DNA of 64,000 nt from Epiperipatus broadwayi (Eukaryota; Onychophora; Udeonychophora; Euonychophora; Peripatidae): the NCBI GenBank assembly GCA_028023455.1, contig JAQFVV010000032.1:4996392-5060391 (forward strand). The letters are read 5' to 3'. Positions 34,070 through 45,859 of the stretch are shown here, piece after piece; the first letter of the stretch is position 1, and each line of letters starts with the position of its first letter. The notes under the pieces were generated by a model, which worked only from the letters and a program-made list of their open reading frames with translations, was not told the origin of the DNA and ran no database searches. Both the position numbers and the translations under genes were made by a program.

Positions 34070-34387
34070 AAACAGTGAGGATTGCCAATTCCTCTACAAG
34101 CTTTATGATAAATGCTCAGCCAGAGCCAGCACTTAAAATATCTCTGTCAGGAACCTCTCCCCAAACCCCTGACCATGGTTTCATGCTTTGGCACTCCTCA
34201 GAGAGGTGTCAGGGTAGGTTCAGACACTAAATCCTTTCCTGACAGAGATATTTTAAGTGCTGGCTCTGGCTAAGCATTTATCATAAAGCTTGTAGAGAAA
34301 TTGACAATCCTCACTGTTTATAACTTACAAGTTTAAGAGATAGGGTCATGTGATCTATGAATTGATCTATGACTCTTATTTTGACTA
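34070..34387. mobile_element. Family C mini-foldback (318 bp, 13-bp TSD)
   Basis: The left part (minus) runs from the AACAGTGAGGATTGCC end to GGTTCAGACACTAAATC. The right part (plus) begins at TTCCTGACAGAGATATTTT and repeats the tail of the unit. The hammerhead is therefore present once, in the loop, while the CCAGAGCCAGCACTTAAAATA segments form the stem. The exact 13-bp duplication shows insertion of the inverted structure as one unit. Confidence 0.8.
34151..34222 (-). ncRNA. Type I hammerhead ribozyme, family C, intact core
   Basis: On minus: outer stem I GAACCU with AGGUUC (6 perfect pairs), an ACCC/GGGG extension and internal loop, inner stem I ACCUCU with AGGGGU (6 bp including U-G), core CUGAGGA, stem II GUGC-CAAA-GCAU, GAAA, stem III ACC/GGU with AU between, and triplet GUC. 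This is the strongest hammerhead in the window: all core bases, the preferred GUC triplet and long stem I helices are present. Confidence 0.87.
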
Positions 34388-34989
34388 CTTAACCTGTTTA
34401 TTTGTTAAATGTTTTAGCACGTGCGTATTCATTCTATTACATAAGAAACATTCAGTACACTGAATGAATAGGCTAGTAAAAAAATTATGCAGTTATTTAT
34501 ATAAATGAAGTAAATTTAAAATTTATTCCACATTTAATTTATATTGCAAAAAAAAAAAAATTCTAAATGTTTAATTTATGTTTTTTTTTATTATACATGA
34601 TTTGTTTAAACTTAAGTTTTCCATTTGTTAATCACCATATTAAGTCTTCATTGTCCCATATGAAAAGTAAATAAATTCAATTGTTGCATATTGCTAAATC
34701 TGATATATATTTTTATAAAAATCAAACTAAAATATAATTTCATTATTTTTATAAATAAATTGCTGAGATAAAAAAACATCAGTCCTGGACAAAGCTGGAG
34801 TAAACAGAATGGAACAGATAGCATCATTTCACTTATCATTCAGAAACAACAATAAAAATATAGGCAATAGTTTACTAAGTAGAATGATAATCCATTAATT
34901 TATTAAATATTTATTTAATTCCTGTTATTATGTATATTTGAATATGTGTAAAAGGAAATTTTTTTACAGATCAAATGCTTCTTTACTAA

Positions 34990-35130
34990 AGGAGTTAGAA
35001 TTAAAGATTTTTCATTCTATATTCATCCTCTACTCTATCTCAAACAACTTACACATATGTATATAATCATGTATGGTGGTTGTTTGAGATAGAGTAAAAG
35101 AGAAATATATACTGAAAAATTCTAAATTCA
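34990..35130. repeat. Small foldback
   Basis: The left arm (CATTCTATATTCATCCTC, TACTCTATCTCAAACAAC) is mirrored by GTTGTTTGAGATAGAGTA and the following AGAGAAATATATACTGAAAAATTC. The loop is about 28 bases. It may be the end of the diverged family A copy that follows, since the AGACTGAAAAATCCTA word recurs at 35571. Confidence 0.6.
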
Positions 35131-35279
35131 AATTCCTCTATTTATTTATATAAAAACATTCATATTGCCTTGGAAATAGGTTACATCTATAAACACAGCC
35201 CATCCCTCTTCTATTAAAATATGGATACATAACAGTCCTCTAATATGAGAGGTTAGATTGAAGTAATGTCTATATGAGT

Positions 35280-35610
35280 ATCACTACAATATCAAATCCA
35301 CCAAGGGCTTTGATCATTTCATTGTTGGTTATTCAATGAAATGGACAGTTCAGAAGAGTGAGAAGATTGAAGCTGGTCCATTGAAGTTTAATGACTTGCT
35401 ATCTTAATATAAGCTAAGCATGGATTGTATATGTATGTGAGAGATTATGATCTGGCCAACCTGATGAATGTTTATTTCTGCACAGAATATGTATAGTGGG
35501 GATTATCTATCTTTTTCACATGTATGGGGTCATGTGTGTCAGTTGTATGAGATGAAATGGAAGGTAAATATAGACTGAAAAATCCTAAGTCCAAATCTCT
35601 TTATTATAAT
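35280..35610 (+). mobile_element. Diverged family A' single copy
   Basis: It keeps the order of family A (AGATTGAAGCTGGTCCATTGAAGTTT-like block, ATCTTAATATAAGCTAAGC, hammerhead region, TTATCTATCTTTTTCACATG, GTCATGTGTGTCAG) in direct orientation. The hammerhead (about 35444-35508) has CUGAUGA but the GAAA strand reads AGAA, so it is dead. Confidence 0.6.
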
Positions 35611-35689
35611 TTTTTTTAAAAATTTATTATTATTGAAAATATTTTTCTTGATAACTTTCAGATTTCCTAGAAAATATCTTTGATTACTT

Positions 35690-36400
35690 TTAAAAAAGTG
35701 TGGTAGTTCTGTCATTTTAAAAAAAAGCAGTGTCTGCAGAACTGCTTTTATTGTTCTTTTGATTTTAAAAAATATGAAGAAGTTAGTACGTTAGAAGGTA
35801 TTTTTTCCTTCTGGTCTAGTTTCATGCAAATATTTTGGAATAAACAAAAATAATTTTTTTTTCTTGTTTATAAAATAGTTTTGTTTATTTTTACACATTA
35901 ATTTTGTTTGATTATTATTCAAAACAAAAAGAAATATCCATGTAAACTTTCAATTTATTCATTTATATTTTTATTTTTAGAAATAGAAATTAATGAACTT
36001 GTCCATAAAAAAAACATAGTATTTATTATGTCATTCTCTGTCAGAAATGACCCAGTGTTAAAATCTTTTCAAATATTGTAATTATTTTAAAGCAAATATT
36101 CGATTTTAAATCAGAATTTGATAGTTTATCATAAATCTTCATTACATTCATATAAATAAATAAAGATTTTATTCATTTTCTGAGAGAATATTTAGTTGAT
36201 AATACTTATGATACATTGTTCTGATTTACAAATCAGTTTTTAAAAAAGGTCAAATGAGATTTTTTAGAATATTGTTCACTTATAAAATTAATTTAAAAAG
36301 AAATCAAGTCCAACTTATTCCATTTTAGTATAAAATAAATATTTTATAAATTAGTCAAAAGTTGAGCATTTTCAAAAACTCTTATCAGAAAAAAAAAGAA
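35690..36400 (+). repeat. Old dispersed repeat, copy 2
   Basis: It aligns with 16300-17070 over most of its length in the same orientation, with small gaps. No coding potential or terminal structure is visible. Confidence 0.55.
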
Positions 36401-36690
36401 AATATCACTTTTCATAAGGATTAATTACATTTGATCTTCAAAAAAGGTTGAAGAATTTTTTATTTTTGCTTGATCTCTCAAGATTGAAGATCATTTGAGA
36501 ACATTCAAAATCATAACAACATAAAAATGTTTTATTCAATTTAAACATTCACGTACATACTTAATACAAGCTAATGTTTGCATGTATTAAATTTTGTTAA
36601 AAGAACTGCTATGGCTTTATGCTATCTAAGGTGAATATCATTTTTTAAATGAGATCCATCTATTATTAACATATAAATATATTATTTTAT

Positions 36691-37535
36691 TAAAAGATGT
36701 TAGTAAATAATTTTTGTTTAAATCGCATGTTCTTATTAAATTAGTAATGACTGGAAGGTGCATGTGGAAGAATAGCAACCTTCCAGTCATTACTAATTTA
36801 ATAACAACATGCGATTTAAACAAAATATTATTTACATACGTTGCTGATAACTTATATTAACATCTAGAAAATTGTGGTGTAGTAAATCTAAGATTTCGTG
36901 CTGTAATATCATAAATTAATAACTCAGTGAGTAATAAATGTATATGTTTATATTATTCATGCTTTCAAGCCAAGATGCTTAAGAATGGCTTATATATATA
37001 AAAGTTAAGTAAAAGAGAAGAGTGGTATCATTCTTTTCTTGTCAAAAAATCTCTGTCATGTGTCTAGGCCTGATGGCTTCTCAGACCACTGTTTTAACAG
37101 CTATTGACTTTCTGAAAGTAATTGTAAGGTGCATGTGGAAGAATAGCAACCTTCCAGTCATTACTAATTTAATAACAACATGTGATTTAAACAAAATGTT
37201 ATTTACATACATTGCTGATAACTTATATTAACATCTAAAAAATTGTGGTGTAGTAATTCTTAGATTTCACGCTGTAATATCATAAATTAATAACTCAGTG
37301 AGTAATAAATGTATATGTTTATATTATTCATGCTTTCAAGCCAAGATGCTTAAGAATGGCTTATATATATAAAAGTTAAGTAAAAGAGAAGAGTTGTATC
37401 ATTCTTTTCTTGTCAAAAAATCTCTGTCATGTGTCTAGGCCTGATCGCTTCTCAGACCACTGTTTTAACAGCTATTTGCTGTCTGAAAGTAATTGTAAGG
37501 TGCATGTGGAAGAATAGCAACCTTCCAGTCATTAC
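36691..37535 (+). mobile_element. Family E: inverted head plus tandem 371-bp units
   Basis: A 60-bp inverted start (36691-36755) pairs with CCTTCCAGTCATTACTAATT and the following bases at 36778. Then come two direct units of about 371 bp: the AAGGTGCATGTGGAAGAATA word recurs near 36755, 37127 and 37498. The units are nearly identical, so the tandem is recent. TAAAAGATGTTAG at 36691-36703 and TAAAAGATATTAG at 37536-37548 (12 of 13) may be the target duplication. No hammerhead core is found in the unit, but the layout matches the family C array. Confidence 0.75.
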
Positions 37536-37549
37536 TAAAAGATATTAGG

Positions 37550-40450
37550 TAAAAGTTATTGTTGTAAGTTATATGGCTACATAAATGTATCCTAACAGTG
37601 AATAACACATATTAAAATAAAAAATGAAATAAATAGATAAAAATAAAAGTTAATAGGAATTAGAATGAGTGAATGACTAACCAATATTAAATATAAGATA
37701 AAAATGAAACATAAAAAGCTGTACAATTTTAACACTTTGAATTAATATTAACCAAACCATTCTTTCAGGCATGGGTCTGGTGCCTGAGAAATCTAAAAAT
37801 TTAATTTGCATCTTCAATCCTCTATTAGGAGATTTTGTTAACATTTTTGTTTACAGCTTTAAAATTCATATATATATTTTTTCTAATACTTTAATTTAAA
37901 AATATCAGGATAATTGAATAAGTAGGTATTTAAAAGTATGGTAAATTCCACAATGATGAGTGCTCATTGTTCTTGGTGATCTCAAACTTTATGATCTTAC
38001 TTTGAGAAAATATTAAGAATGACTAAAAACTTGTTTTTTTTTGGAAGGTTTGTGATTATTTATGCATAGTAATTGTGTGACAATTATTACAAATCAAAAA
38101 TAGATATTATCACATATTTATTTTCTACAGAAATGTATTATTTTTAAATATAAATATTATATTTCACTGAGTAACATTACCATAGAAATTACAGTCATGG
38201 GAAATACAATCTGTCTAGAAAATGTCATCATTCAGCATCAGTTAGAAAATACAGCAATATCATAAAATTTACTAAAAAAATTGTAAATTTTACAACATAA
38301 GTTGATAGATTTACTAGGTATTAATAATTATTCATTCACGTTTTTAAAACAAACATCAAACAAAAATTTTTTTGTTTATTTTGCAAATTTATTCTGCTCC
38401 ACACAGGAGTTAATGACAAAAACAGTGCTTTGTTTTGATTAAAATCTAATTTTTAAAATAATTCTGAAAATCAAATGTGATTTTTTAAAATTTATTTAGT
38501 TTCTAAACAAATGCATCTATGAAATGGGGTCAAATTTATTATATTCTGATAAATAATAATGGTTTAATATTGAAATGAAAGTTGAAAGTTTATAGCTTGT
38601 GAGAACAAACAAATCTGTCAGAATACAAAAGTGATAAAAGAAAGATTTGTTAAACATGGTAATTTAATTTTTTATGCTGTGCTACTTTCTATATATTATC
38701 AATTTTATCTTCTTGTTTTTCTTATTATTATAAATATTATATATTGTTGTTATTATACAATAAAAATGATAGAAATAATTTTTTTGTCTTTTTTTTTAAA
38801 TTCTACTGTGAATGATTAAATGTAACTAACTCAAGACATAGAAAATACTCATCTAGTTATTTTTTATAGGAAGTCTTCAATTTAAATAAGATTTATAGCA
38901 AGATTAAATTCTTTTTAGCATAAACACTTTTAAAACTAATAAAAATAATGAAAGTCTTTCGAAAGTACAATATTAAAATTATATTGCAAAATAAAAAAAA
39001 TAAAAAAAACTTATTTCTAAGCCTTTACTAATTTTAAGAGTTTTAAAAAAACATTTTATTTCACAATTGGGGGAGAAAAACATTAGTAATTTAAAAAAAA
39101 AAAACAATTATTTATTACTAAAAATATTCAAAAAATTAAAATTTATTTGCAATAAAAATATTAGACTTAAAATAAATAAAATCTTGCTTTTCACAGAAAC
39201 AAATCTCACTGAATTATGCAAAGAGTGGCTACATTTTGAATAATTCTTATCTTATGTCTATACCAGCAATCTAACAACAAAAAGTGAACCCCAAAATATA
39301 AATTGATTACCACTGAAAATAAATGATTAATTGGCACATATCTATAACAGATAACTGCTTAATATAAAGTAATATTACTCCAGGAAGGGTGTTTGTTATC
39401 TAAACATATCAGATAGCACTATTCCAGTTCTGAACTTAAAAAACCTAGAAAATGTTTATCTTTATGTATAATTAATAATAACTAACCCTTTAACCAGATT
39501 TATCACAATTATTTTTAGTATTATAAAGTAGAATATAAATAAGAACATTTAAATTAATTATATCAACATATGTAATATTTAGAAATTATGATTTTTAAAA
39601 AGTCTTATCACTATAATTCTAATTACTAAACTTTTAAAGCTGGACTTGTAAATAGACTCATTTATTGATTTTAAATTAATTTAAATATTCTTTTTGTCTC
39701 ACATATAAATATAATATTATTTGATGAATCTAACAATAATAAATAGCTTTAATAAAAAAAGTGTCAGTGTTTATTATTTTCGCATCATCTCTGCCACTTT
39801 ATTGTTACAATATATATATATATATATATATGAGCGTGTGTGTGAGGCTAAATATAAAAAAAGCATAAAAAGTGAATAAGAAAGGGAAGAAAAAATAACG
39901 AAAAGGAAAGAAAGAAAAAGAAAAATACATATAGTTTTAAAATTCCATTAACATTTTTATATCATTTGTTTTAATAATTTTAACATTTTAATCAAAATTC
40001 TTTTGACAAATTTAAAATTATAGATCTTTATGTGCTTGAATTTTTACATTATAAAGTTAAATTCTTTTCTTTTATTGTGATCTACTTCTGAAGTATAATT
40101 TTCGAAATATTTAAATGTACTCTCTTTCTCACTCTTATTTTATTTTTCAGTGATTTTCTTATTTTTTAATAACCTATTGTTCTATTGCAGTTTATTTTCC
40201 CTTGACTTTAAAATTTTTTTTATTTGTTATTGAGGTTTAGACTTTAACTTACTTTTTGTATTAAGATTTTTATTTTTTTTTAACAATCTTCTGAACTTTT
40301 GTTTTATCTGTATCTTACCTAATTATTAATATAATTCTTATATATCCCCCCCCCCCAAATATAACCTTATATCTACAATTACAAAATTGTATTTGAAAAA
40401 AAAAAGTCATATAATTAAGTACTTGGGGAGTCGTGTGATTTTTTATAAGC
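37550..40450. other. AT-rich DNA, mostly unrecognised
   Basis: 38100-38560 contains distant matches to the dispersed repeat of 16.3 and 35.7 kb. A TA tract lies at 39811-39830 and a C run near 40346. No coding signal is seen. Confidence 0.4.
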
Positions 40451-40458
40451 AATATTAC

Positions 40459-40512
40459 CTGAATCTGGGTAGGCTTCATTATTTCTAATGTTATTTGCAG
40501 GTGTAGAGGTCC
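40459..40512 (-). CDS. Weak candidate 54-bp exon of the minus-strand gene
   Basis: On minus, 18 codons (GPLHLQITLEIMKPTQIQ) lie between a poor acceptor (GCGATAGTAG) and a good donor (CAG|GTAATA). Phase 0 at both ends would let it sit between the exons at 56780-56869 and 26976-27068. It overlaps a plus-strand candidate (40501-40609) with a better acceptor, so at most one of the two is likely to be real. Confidence 0.25.
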
Positions 40513-40609
40513 CTACTATCGCATTTTACACGCATATTCTCGAGGTTATAGCCTCAGTAAATATTACTTACGTAATCACAATCACAATGTGCGTTTAATA
40601 AATTTATAA
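40501..40609 (+). CDS. Candidate terminal exon, plus strand, unknown protein
   Basis: A textbook acceptor (branch-like TTTCTAAT, then GTTATTTGCAG) precedes an open frame that includes CRGPYYRILHAYSRGY, then SLSKYYLRNHNHNVR and ends LINL-stop at 40607-40609. Six CpG bases survive in 100 bp. An internal donor-like AC|GTAATC at 40571 would shorten it. No partner exon is identified and the family is not recognised. Confidence 0.35.
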
Positions 40610-41227
40610 TTACAACTTTAAATTAATAAATTAGAAAAACATTAACATTTAAATATATTTTTTGAGAATAAATGTCTCTCCAACAGCCATCAAATAAAAA
40701 TAATGAAAAAGAAAATATTATTCATTAACTTCATTATCTGACAAATACCATTTATTATCTTTGTTTTATTTTTACATAGTAATAATTAGATATCCATTTA
40801 CTAATCAATAATTAAGCATCTTATTGGGTGGATATAGTTCAGATGCCTAATAGAAAAATCCTTAGACTGTTAGAACTTGAATTTTTTTAAATTTTATTTT
40901 ATCTGAATTTGAATTCCAAATCATATATTAATCATACATTAGTTGTATGTATGTAACTATGCATCCAGTTTTTTTAATTATAAGTACATATAATAGCAAA
41001 ATTATTTGTTTAATTTCTGAAGCTTTCAATAATTCAACCTATCAATAATTTCATGCTCTAATTTTATTGTTGCAAAGAAGTTTTGATTCAGAAAATTTAT
41101 GAAAATAAATAAATCCACTCAAATACATATAAAGTAAAATAGAAAGTATTTAAAAATTCAATATAATGTACTAAACCACTAAATATCACATGATTGCCAT
41201 TTTTTGTGTTTGCTCATAACTGTTATT

Positions 41228-41300
41228 AAAACAGGCAAAACTCTCCATACAGTAGCGCCACTCAATGCAAGCCAGAGTAATCAATGGATTAGCATAAAAT
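41228..41300 (+). repeat. Solo outer arm of family D
   Basis: AACAGGCAAAACTCTCC and the following 50 bases match the left outer arm of the 20894-21195 foldback at most positions, then identity stops at CAATGGATTAG. No inverted partner lies nearby. TTAA precedes it, as at the other copy. Confidence 0.7.
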
Positions 41301-41309
41301 TGAAAATCA

Positions 41310-43600
41310 GTTGATAATATATCACTTATGGATAAGAATGTGTTTTGAAGATGATGCTGTTTAGCCATATTATTTCACATTAAGTAAATGACATAACTTG
41401 AATGTACATAATTTTTTTCATTTTTATTTATTAAAATCTTCATAGTGATATTACTATATTCCAAATATTTTTCATCACACCCAGTAGACCAATAGATGAA
41501 ATAAATTTGTCATTTAAAAATATATATTTGCACAATAGCAAAGATCAATATGTTGAAGAGATAGCAACTTCAATGAATATATGTAAAGAAAAAGCTAAAA
41601 GAGACAGTGACTTTTTATTATTATTTGAAACTATAATATATTAATAGTAATATTTTATCTTCCTCACTAGTGCTGTATATAATATTAAATCAACAATGTT
41701 AAATATAAGTATATTCTTATTCCAGCTTTAAAATAAAGACTCTGAGAAAATAAGAATTATGTCTAAGTCTAAATTGTTTTCAAAGATAAATATTCCTTCC
41801 ACTCTTGTTTACAAAAACCTAATGTCAATTTTGGTTATAATTGCAACATTTTATTTTTACATTTAAATCTTTATTCTAGCTCATATTTTGATAATCTATA
41901 TATTATTTATTACAAATATTAATTTATATATAAAAAAAGTGTTTAAAAGTTAATATTTGATACTTTTCTAAATAGATAAAAATGTACTAAGGAGAAATAT
42001 ATGACATTAATGACAATTTTTATTTGATAATTATCTTTGCTGATTTATAAATAAATTCAATTATTTAGTATTTAAAATTGAGTCAAATTTTAGTTAAGAC
42101 ATCATAAATCAATAAAATTATGTTTAAAAATTTTAAATTACACTTTTTAAATTTCACAAAAAAAATTCTGCACTGGTATTCATGAAAGCATTTCTTTTCA
42201 GGAAATCAATTACAACTTTCTCTTTACTGTAACTATGGTTTTAATGATTTGTTTGCTTAATGACATACATTTTCAAATAAAATCTAATTATAATCATATA
42301 ATTTTTTAGTGTAAAATAAATATTTTACAAATGTGTCACATTAATAAGCATAAATATGTAAATAAATTACTGAATATTACAATTTTTTTCTCAAAATAAT
42401 AAAAGAAGAAAGCATACTTTCAAAGCCTGAGAATAAAGAATTTACCAATCTGTGGTAATGTCAGTTTTTTTTGTATTATAATGCAATATCAATAACATTT
42501 TGAGCACATTTTAAATTTGGAAATTTCCATATTTACTATACATTAAAGACATTTTTAATGCTTTTTTAAATTAATAATTTTGGTTCAATTTCTGAAATTA
42601 AGTAAATGCAAACTCACATAATAATATTATAAATAACTGCAAAATAGTAAGCCAAAAGTAATATTAGTACAACCAGTATATATCAGAATATGCTGAAGAC
42701 ATGCTTCTGGTTAAGAAATGATTAATGATAAATTGTAAATACTTTTAAAAATTATTTATAAACATTTTAATTACTCTATCAATTTTAAAGTTATTTTGTA
42801 ACATTTTTAAATGTGTGATATATATATATATATTGTTAAAAAATATTTATATTTTTTTACAAACATTCAAATTATTTTATTGAAAAAATTGTATAGTCTG
42901 TATGAGAAGAGAGGAGATGTCATTTCTTATACAAAAAATTGTTTGTAATGGTATACAATAAAAAGAGTAAAAACTTGCACCATATTTTATACATTTTTTA
43001 ATTATAAAACATTAAATTTTAGTGTAGAATCCCCATTTAATGATTATCCTAGATAGTTAAAAAAATTATATAGCATAAGGATTAGTTTAATTTCTTCATA
43101 CATATAAATTATGGATATTAAACCCTGACCACATTTTTTAAAATCAACTGAAGTAATATTGTATCAAACTGACAGTAGAAGCTATCTACCTGTGATTGGA
43201 AATAAACTTTTAGTGAACAAATGCAATTTTTTTTTTTGATTACTGCAGATAATTGGAAATTTTATACAGTTAAAGATTATTTTAAAGTCTTGTTATTTAT
43301 ATCAGCATATCCCTCATCTCAACACCATCAGTGCAAAAACTTATACAAATCTCTTTCTTATACATGCCTTTTATGGAAAAATCTTCATTTATCCTATAAA
43401 TTTTACAAAAACCTTTAACTTCTTTATAAAAATAATATGTGGATATTCAACTCTGACATAGATTTTTTTTAATCTCAGCTAAAATAATCATGATCTAATG
43501 CAAGAAGCTCTCTTGCCTTTATATTATTTCTGATTCATTTTTAAATTAATAGAAATAAATTATAACCATAGAATTGTAAAATTTTGGAGCTTATATATTA
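41310..43600. other. AT-rich DNA, no gene recognised
   Basis: 42160-42340 has a weak match to the old dispersed repeat (TTTTTTAGTGTAAAATAAATATTTTA word). There is a TA tract near 42820. Chance frames (41186-41368, 43221-43418) carry no motifs. Confidence 0.4.
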
Positions 43601-43609
43601 CATATAATT

Positions 43610-43820
43610 GAGAATCAAGGAGGGAAGAATAATATTTCTCAAAACGTTGTATAGGTAACCTGTGTAATATTACTAACAGTTAAATGTATTTGGAATATTT
43701 AAATAAAGTTAAATTTATTTAAAGACATTCAATACTTTTATTAGATGATGGAAATAGTCCAATATATAAATACAACTAAAACACCATCATCACAAACCTT
43801 CAGGAAAACATGTATTATTT
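43610..43820 (+). repeat. Family B SINE, 3' half
   Basis: Matches 10945-11150 closely (GGGAAGAATAATATTTCTC, AACCTGTGTAATATTACTAAC, TTTGGAATATTTAAATAAAG, GATGATGGAAATAGTCC, AAAACACCATCATCACAAAC). The tRNA-like head is missing. It shows that the 3' tail of the family extends to about AAAACATGTA. Confidence 0.7.
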
Positions 43821-44386
43821 ATGAATTTATATAGCGTTAAGATTTTAATTTAATTTTATAACAATTCAACTTTCATTAATGTATGCATTATATAAATTGT
43901 AGTGTTTGCCTATATTACCCCAATCCCGTATAGCCTACATAAATGTGCTTGAAAAACTATACAATTTGAATCGTAGTTTATCCGTAATGACAATTAAAAT
44001 AGAATATTTAAATTATTTTAACGAAAATGTTATATTCTGTTTTAATAGTCTTTTATATAAGAAACTGAAATATTAACTTACAAATAATACTTATTAACTA
44101 TATACCTCCTGAATATTTTATTTACTTATTTCTAGGTTAGATAAAATATTTAACTAGCTATTATATTAACATTTAAATAAATAGTTTCATTTGTTTCTTT
44201 AATGTTATGTAAATAAGTTAAAATATTGACACTCAATAAGTAGTCTCAATTTGTTTTCTTTCAGTTTTATATAATTATATAAAAAACATAAGAGGGAAAG
44301 GAGAAAGAGAAAAACATGAAAAGATAAATAGATTTTTAAAATCTATTTTAATAGTTTTATTATTATAAAAGTTAAAATAATATTTT

Positions 44387-44400
44387 ACATAGTCAAAATA
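44387..44400 (+). repeat. Target-site duplication, left copy (14 bp)
   Basis: ATAATATTTTACAT is repeated exactly at 46434-46447. The first two or three bases of the right copy might belong to the element end, leaving at least 11 bp of duplication. Confidence 0.75.
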
Positions 44401-44526
44401 AGAGTCATATATCACATGACCCTATCTCTTAAGCTTGTAAGTTATAAACAATGAGGATTGCCAATTCCTCTACAAGCTTTGTGATAAATTCTTAGCCAGA
44501 GCCAGCACTTAAAATATCTCTGTCAG

Positions 44527-44585
44527 AAACCCCTCCCCTAACCCCTGACGATAATTTCTGCTTTGGCACTCCTCAGAGAGGTTCC
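44527..44585 (-). ncRNA. Family C hammerhead in the inverted head, truncated
   Basis: On minus: CUGAGGA, a shortened stem II (GUGC-CAAA-GCA), GAAA, an altered stem III and triplet GUC, then AGGGGU. The outer strand of stem I is cut by the inversion joint (GGAACCUCU only), so folding is doubtful. Confidence 0.55.
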
Positions 44586-44649
44586 ACTTAATAGATAACA
44601 TTTAGATAAGTGCTTGGCTTTGGGTTGGTATTATTAGATCTAGTGTTTG

Positions 44650-44720
44650 AACTTACTCTGACACCTCTCTGAGGAGTTCTAAAGCACAAAACCATGGTCA
44701 GGGGTTTGGGGAGGGGTTCC
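44650..44720 (+). ncRNA. Family C hammerhead, array unit 1, GAAA mutated
   Basis: Stem I, CUGAGGA and the GUC triplet are kept. The second core strand reads AAAA, a G-to-A change at what was a CpG (GCAC-GAAA). Expected inactive. Confidence 0.65.
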
Positions 44721-45030
44721 TGACAGAGATATTTTAAGTGCTGGCTCTGGCTAAGCATTGATCACCAAGCTTGTAGAGGAATAGGGTCATGTGATATATG
44801 ACTCTTATTTTGATAATTTATAGTCTCTGCCATAAGTCTTATGCAATTTTATATTGCTAAGACTACTAATATATGGTATGGCTGAAGATCTATCAGCCCC
44901 ATATAGCTATTTGAGTTGGATAGCTGGGTTTGAAGACATGTAGATGTCTGAAAATTTCAGATTTTTCACTCAATAGATAACATTTAGATAAGTGCTTAGC
45001 TTTGGGTTGGTATTATTAGATCCAGTGTCT

Positions 45031-45102
45031 GAACCTACCCTGACACCTCTATGAGGAGTTCCAAAGCACAAAACAATGGTTAGGGGTTTGGGGAGGGGTT
45101 CC
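45031..45102 (+). ncRNA. Family C hammerhead, array unit 2, decayed
   Basis: The core reads AUGAGGA, the second strand AAAA and the triplet region GGUU instead of GGUC. Stem II and outer stem I remain recognisable. Inactive. Confidence 0.65.
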
Positions 45103-45452
45103 TGACAGAGATATTTTAAGTGCAGGCTCTGGCTAAGCATTTATCACAAAGCTTGTAGAGGAGGCAATCCTCATTGTTTATAACTTACAAGCTTAAGAAA
45201 TAGGGTCATGTGATATATGACTCTTACTTTGACTATTTATAGTCTCTGCCATAAGTCTTATGCAATTTTATATTTCTAAGACTACTAATATATGGTATGG
45301 CTGAAGATCTATCAGCCCATATAGAATTTGAGTTGGATAGCTGGGTTTGAAAACATGTAGATGTCTGATAATTTCAGATTTTTCACTCAATACATAATAT
45401 AACATTTAGATAAGTGCTTGGCTTTGGGTTGGTATTATTAGATCTAGTGTCT

Positions 45453-45522
45453 GAACCTACCCTGACACCTCTCTGAGGAGTGCAAAAGCACAAAACCATG
45501 GTCAGGGGTTTGGGGAGGGATT
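45453..45522 (+). ncRNA. Family C hammerhead, array unit 3, GAAA mutated
   Basis: CUGAGGA, a perfect stem II (GUGC-AAAA-GCAC) and the GUC triplet are kept, but GAAA reads AAAA at the same CpG as in unit 1. Confidence 0.65.
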
Positions 45523-45859
45523 CCTGACAGAGATATTTTAAGTGCTGGCTCTGGCTAAGCATTTATCACAAAACTTGTAGAAGAATTGGCTATCCTCATT
45601 GTTTATAACTTACAAGCTTAAGAGGATATGGTCATGTGATATATGACTCTTATTTTGATTATTTATAGTCTCTGCCATAAGACTTAGAAGACTACTAATA
45701 TATGGTATGGCTGAAGATCTATCAGCCCCATATAGCTATTTGAGTTGGATAGCTGGGTTTGAAGACATGTAGATGTTTGAAAATTTCAGATTTTCCACTC
45801 AATAGATAACATTTAGATACGTGCATGGCTTTGAGTTGGTATTATTAGATCCAGTGTCT

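Noticed and set aside
37022-37231. 69-codon open frame repeating MCLGLMASQTTVLTA-like words
   Set aside because: It lies inside the family E tandem unit, and the corresponding frame in the next unit is not maintained as a protein.
36900-37300. Hammerhead in family E (minus strand, CTGAGTT ... GCACGAAATC with a short stem III)
   Set aside because: The core would read CUGAGUU, missing G8 and A9, and stem I does not pair beyond the first base. The CpG in GCACGAAA is lost in the second unit.
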